Below, piece by piece: positions 22,612 through 25,665 of a DNA stretch of 25,665 bases. The notes beneath the pieces were generated by a model. That model did not search any database. It saw only the letters and a program-made list of their open reading frames with translations, and was not told the origin of the DNA. Within the stretch, counting starts at the first letter, position 1, and every line of letters begins with the position of its first letter. The DNA is from Nitrososphaeria archaeon (GTDB taxonomy: Archaea; Thermoproteota; Nitrososphaeria; JACIWG01), in the NCBI GenBank assembly GCA_014361085.1, contig JACIWG010000001.1, positions 1 through 25,665 of the forward strand, read 5' to 3'. A program made the position numbers and the translations under genes.

Positions 22612-24216
22612 GTGAACCAGATGGACGCACGCTATAGACAAGCATGTGAAAGAATATTAGAAGAAATCATAGGGAAACCTGTTAAGGATAGAAGAGAAGT
22701 TTACGCTATAAAGTCAAAGTTTTCTAAAGAATTCGGCCTATCAAGGGTTCCAAAAAACTCGGACATACTTTCAATTGCATCAGAGGAAAAGAGGAAAATT
22801 TTACAGTCTATTCTAAAAATAAAACCTGTACGTTCTGCTTCAGGAATCGTTGTTGTAGCTGTAATGAGTAGACCATACCCTTGTCCACAGAAGGTTCCAT
22901 GTCTCTATTGTCCAGGTGGTGTAGCATATGATTCTCCACAAAGTTATACTGGCATGGAGCCTGCTGCCTTAAGAGGTAAAGAATACAACTATGACCCATA
23001 CTTGCAGGTTAGAAGCAGGCTTGAGCAGCTTAAGGCTATAGGCCACAACGTTCAGAAGGCTGAGCTAATAATTATGGGTGGCACGTTTCTGAACCAGCCG
23101 ATAGAGTATCAAGAATATTTTGTTAAGGGCTGCTTTGACGGACTCAATGGAAAAATTTCAAACTCTCTTGAAGAAGCTATGGCTCTAAACGAGGTTGCTG
23201 AAATAAGAAATGTTGGTTTGACTGTGGAAACTAGGCCTGACTTCTGTAAGGAAGCGCACGTTGACCTAATGCTAAGGTATGGTGTAACAAGAGTTGAAAT
23301 AGGTGTTCAAACAATTTCTGACAGAATATATAAGATTGTAGAACGTGGTCACACAGTACAGGATGTTGTAGAAGCGTTTAGAATAGCAAAGGACAGTGGC
23401 CTAAAGATTGTTGCCCACATGATGCCTGGACTACCGGGCTCCTCTCCAGAAGAGGATCTAGAATCCTTTAGAATCTTGTTCGATGATGATAGATTTAAGC
23501 CTGACATGCTAAAAATATATCCTACACTTGTAGTAAAAAACTCTAGACTCTACGAACTATACTTAAGAAAAGAATATATTCCCTACCCGGATGAAGTTTT
23601 TGTAGACATTGTTGCAAAGGCCATGGCCATGGCTCCACCTTGGCTGAGGATAATGCGTGTTCAAAGAGATATTCCAGCAAACTTGATTGTTGCTGGAGTA
23701 AAAAAGGGTAATTTAAGAGAATTGGCTCACGCTCGCCTAAAAGAGCTTGGCTTATCATGCAAGTGTATAAGATGTAGGGAGGTAGGGTTGGTTGAGCTTA
23801 AGCATGGGAAAAGGTTAGAAAAGGATATAGTGCTTTTTAAGACAGCCTATAAGGCTTCTGAAGGTGTTGAAGTCTTCCTATCATTTGAAACTTTAGATAA
23901 AACTGCCCTTATAGGCTTTTTGAGGCTAAGGAAACCTTCTGAAAAAGCGCATAGGATTGAAGTAAAAAATTCAGCCCTTGTTAGGGAACTTCATGTTTAT
24001 GGTCAAGCAGTTCCATTAGGAGGGAAGGCTGAAGATGGGTGGCAGCACAAAGGTTATGGAAGAAGGCTTCTCGAAGAAGCTGAGAGGATAGTGAGAGAAG
24101 AGTTTGGGCTAGAAAAGATACTTGTAACAAGCGCGGTTGGCGTAAGAAAATATTATGAAAGGCTAGGATATTCTAGAATGGGCCCATACATGGGTAAATT
24201 TCTTAAAATGTTATAG
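22612..24216 (+). CDS. elp3: Elp3 tRNA uridine(34) acetyltransferase (radical SAM + GNAT)
   Basis: Elp3 makes cm5U-type modifications at wobble uridines of tRNA. It uses an SAM radical and acetyl-CoA and acts without the other Elongator subunits in archaea. The 534-aa protein has an N-terminal tRNA-binding region, then the radical SAM cluster C91-x5-C97-x2-C100 (CPQKVPCLYCPGG). SYTGMEPAALRG, IIMGGTF and VGLTVETRPDFC follow, with a second zinc-like CKCIRC group near residue 383. The C-terminal GNAT domain has HKGYGRRLLEEAE and KYYERLGYSRMGPYM. Start is GTG 22612 or ATG 22621. A weak TATA-like AGTTTAATCT lies at 22586-22595. The stop overlaps the convergent hydrolase gene by 6 bp. Confidence 0.95.
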   Translation: MNQMDARYRQACERILEEIIGKPVKDRREVYAIKSKFSKEFGLSRVPKNSDILSIASEEKRKILQSILKIKPVRSASGIVVVAVMSRPYPCPQKVPCLYCPGGVAYDSPQSYTGMEPAALRGKEYNYDPYLQVRSRLEQLKAIGHNVQKAELIIMGGTFLNQPIEYQEYFVKGCFDGLNGKISNSLEEAMALNEVAEIRNVGLTVETRPDFCKEAHVDLMLRYGVTRVEIGVQTISDRIYKIVERGHTVQDVVEAFRIAKDSGLKIVAHMMPGLPGSSPEEDLESFRILFDDDRFKPDMLKIYPTLVVKNSRLYELYLRKEYIPYPDEVFVDIVAKAMAMAPPWLRIMRVQRDIPANLIVAGVKKGNLRELAHARLKELGLSCKCIRCREVGLVELKHGKRLEKDIVLFKTAYKASEGVEVFLSFETLDKTALIGFLRLRKPSEKAHRIEVKNSALVRELHVYGQAVPLGGKAEDGWQHKGYGRRLLEEAERIVREEFGLEKILVTSAVGVRKYYERLGYSRMGPYMGKFLKML

Positions 24217-24945
24217 GGGATTAATTGAAGCCTTTTCCATAAACTCTCTAACTATCCCCTCAATGAAGGTGCAAACTTCATTAAAGAACTTCCTAGCCTT
24301 TCCCGCATCAAAATCCGGTACATCATTTTCCTCACGTTTTATAACAGAGCCTATAGAAGGAAACATCCATACCCCGTTCCTCTTTAAAATCTCCTGCCTA
24401 CTATCATAAAGTTTCCTCTTAACTAAACCTTCGTCAACAGCTAAAATGGCAGAAGTTTCTTCAACAGCACCATGCCCTGAACTTACACCATAATATTTTC
24501 TCACGATATCATCGCATAGAATCCACCAGTCAATACATAATACTCTTATCCTACTGCTGGCATAAGCTCTTTCAGCAGCATCCTTTATACAATCAGTGTT
24601 CCCAGCATGCCCGTTTATCACAATAATATTCAAAAATCCTGATTTTGCAAAGCCTACAAAAATATCATGTAGGTAGCTTGTAAAAGAAGCCTTTGTAACA
24701 GGTATAGAGCCTGGATAGCAGCTTAGAGTCTGTGTTACACCATAGTATATTGGTGGTGCAACAAGAGCCTTAACACCCTCACTTAACCTTCTAGCTATCT
24801 CTATCGGAACTATAGCGTCTGTTGAAAGAGGCAAATGTGTTCCATGTGCTTCAACAGTTCCAACAGGTAATATTACGGTAGTGTATCCTTGGCTAAGCTT
24901 TTCCGCGACCTCAATCCAGCTTTTAAGATGATATTCTTCAACCAT
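24211..24945 (-). CDS. Creatininase-family amidohydrolase
   Basis: The 244-aa protein has the creatininase fold signatures. LPVGTVEAHGTHLPLSTD supplies metal ligands E32, H34 and D43 (H37 also lies in the motif). VINGHAGN contains H113, and SSGHGAVEET contains H158 and E162/E163. The family hydrolyses cyclic or linear amides. It includes creatininase, the archaeal ArfB deformylase of riboflavin/F420 synthesis, and mycofactocin MftE. No neighbour is diagnostic, so the substrate is open. ArfB is a reasonable guess for an archaeon. The start at ATG 24945 lies about 27 nt from TATA-like AATTTTATAACA on the minus strand (24966-24977), suggesting a leaderless mRNA. Confidence 0.87.
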   Translation of the reverse strand: MVEEYHLKSWIEVAEKLSQGYTTVILPVGTVEAHGTHLPLSTDAIVPIEIARRLSEGVKALVAPPIYYGVTQTLSCYPGSIPVTKASFTSYLHDIFVGFAKSGFLNIIVINGHAGNTDCIKDAAERAYASSRIRVLCIDWWILCDDIVRKYYGVSSGHGAVEETSAILAVDEGLVKRKLYDSRQEILKRNGVWMFPSIGSVIKREENDVPDFDAGKARKFFNEVCTFIEGIVREFMEKASINPL

Positions 24946-24965
24946 AAACTTGGTCTACTATCATA

Positions 24966-24977
24966 TGTTATAAAATT
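24966..24977 (-). promoter_or_regulatory. TATA-box candidate for the creatininase-family gene
   Basis: AATTTTATAACA on the minus strand is centred about 27 nt from ATG 24945. The 124-bp divergent gap also holds a weak plus-strand element (AATTATATTC, about 25038-25047), about 27 nt before ATG 25070. Confidence 0.5.
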
Positions 24978-25069
24978 TTTGTGAACATAATATTATAAAA
25001 TTATAGAATCAAGTATACAGTCTTCCATAGTATATGAAATTATATTCTTTTTAAAGTAAAAGTTCTTCG

Positions 25070-25665
25070 ATGAACATGCATGCAGACGATGAAATAGTTT
25101 TAGGTTTTTCAGGAGATTATATTCTAAAATGCAGTTTGGAAGATGTTAGAAGATTGCTGATAGTATGCGCTAATCCTGAAAGGTACACATTCTATCTTCT
25201 TGAAAGGCTTGCTCAAAAGGTTCCAGTAAAATTCTATAGCATAGACAATGTTTTCTCAGAAAATGTTTCTAAGGAATTTGAAATGGTTGACGTTATACAA
25301 CTGCTGCCAAACATTCTAGTATTCGAGGAACTAAACTATAGTGTCTCATCAAGAATTATTGCTGAAGCGTTCAAACATTCTTTAACATTATCTGAAGAAG
25401 AATTTCTCCTACTTCACACAATATTGATTTCACTTTTAAAGCAGAATAATAAGGTCAACCTACTGCAAATCGTCAGCAGTGTAAAGTCATTTTATGGAAG
25501 CGAATCAACTATTCTAGAGAAAAACTCTTCACTAAAACTTGATTGGCGTCTACATTTGATAGAAGAACTTTTCCCACACATTATTAAAGAGGATAAAGGT
25601 TTTGTGAAAGAAAACATATTCTATAACATTTCCACACTTAACTCGCTCGAATCAAAGCTTTTAAC
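25070..25665 (+). CDS. HerA/VirB4-like ATPase-fold protein with degenerate P-loop, 3' end cut off
   Basis: An open frame runs from ATG 25070 to the window edge (198 complete codons). The codon pattern is like its neighbours. The visible part follows the layout of archaeal HerA/VirB4-type DNA-pump ATPases. A short docking strand with DVRRLLIV comes first, then a loop and helix where Walker A should be, then KFYSIDNVF as a strand with an acidic residue. A helical insertion (RIIAEAFKHSLTLSEEEFLLLHTILISLL) and a NISTLNSLESKLL segment follow. The Walker A slot reads V32-CANPERYT-40 and has no GxxGxGKT/S. It may be an ATPase-dead paralogue, or the likeness may be only superficial. Walker B would lie beyond the window. 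I am unsure of the family and confident only that it is a gene. Confidence 0.5.
   Translation, partial: MNMHADDEIVLGFSGDYILKCSLEDVRRLLIVCANPERYTFYLLERLAQKVPVKFYSIDNVFSENVSKEFEMVDVIQLLPNILVFEELNYSVSSRIIAEAFKHSLTLSEEEFLLLHTILISLLKQNNKVNLLQIVSSVKSFYGSESTILEKNSSLKLDWRLHLIEELFPHIIKEDKGFVKENIFYNISTLNSLESKLL

Noticed and set aside
1..25665. Mobile elements, CRISPR arrays, tRNA or rRNA genes, toxin-antitoxin or defence modules
   Set aside because: No transposase, integrase, repeat-spacer pattern, tRNA-like cloverleaf with CCA-side motifs, or defence protein signature was recognised. Apart from the uncertain last gene the content is housekeeping.

Overview
The window is a gene-dense, AT-rich archaeal chromosome segment. 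Its archaeal markers are transcription factors TFB and a TFE-beta-like protein with an Fe-S motif, ribosomal proteins S8e and S30e, SRP19, Gar1, Nop5, fibrillarin, archaeal-type Elp3 and protein disulfide oxidoreductase. The Fe-S type TFE-beta together with S30e and a canonical SMC-ScpA-ScpB set points to a TACK/Thermoproteota-type lineage outside the classical Sulfolobales, perhaps Bathyarchaeia-like. That placement is an inference. No tRNA, rRNA, CRISPR array, insertion sequence or phage gene was recognised.

Layout. 1-2775: a 5'-truncated sugar-nucleotide epimerase, a uroporphyrinogen-decarboxylase-like protein (not true HemE) and a two-domain protein disulfide oxidoreductase. 2907-5818: the two subunits of a class I Fe-S fumarase (overlapping genes) and an M20-family peptidase-like protein in which several expected metal ligands look replaced. 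5864-12403: NAD(P)HX repair enzyme Nnr, then smc, scpA and scpB, a chromosome condensation module. 12503-15506: an information-processing run of rps8e, srp19, gar1, tfb, TFE-beta and an RlmE/FtsJ-type rRNA 2'-O-methyltransferase. 15492-17319 (minus): trm1 and nth. 17379-18601: THEP1-type NTPase and RNase HII. 18662-20531 (minus): nop5 and flpA, the box C/D RNP core. 20592-22339: pyrD and pyrK, an NAD-linked dihydroorotate dehydrogenase. Then rps30e (55 aa, 22387-22554), elp3, a minus-strand creatininase-family hydrolase, and a gene cut by the right edge. That last gene resembles a HerA/VirB4-like ATPase whose P-loop has decayed.

Expression signals are consistent. Many first genes have an A/T-rich TATA-like element about 24-29 nt before the start codon, implying leaderless or nearly leaderless mRNAs. 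Several genes inside operons have GGAGGTG-like ribosome binding sites or 4-nt ATGA/GTGA overlaps. No intergenic gap exceeds about 215 bp.

Most of the window is housekeeping and I see no convincing new multi-gene system. The items most worth following up are the P-loop-less ATPase-like gene at the right edge, the altered M20 metal site, the tfb/TFE-beta linkage, a possible 9-codon leader peptide overlapping the smc start, and a foldable 99-nt gap before rps8e.
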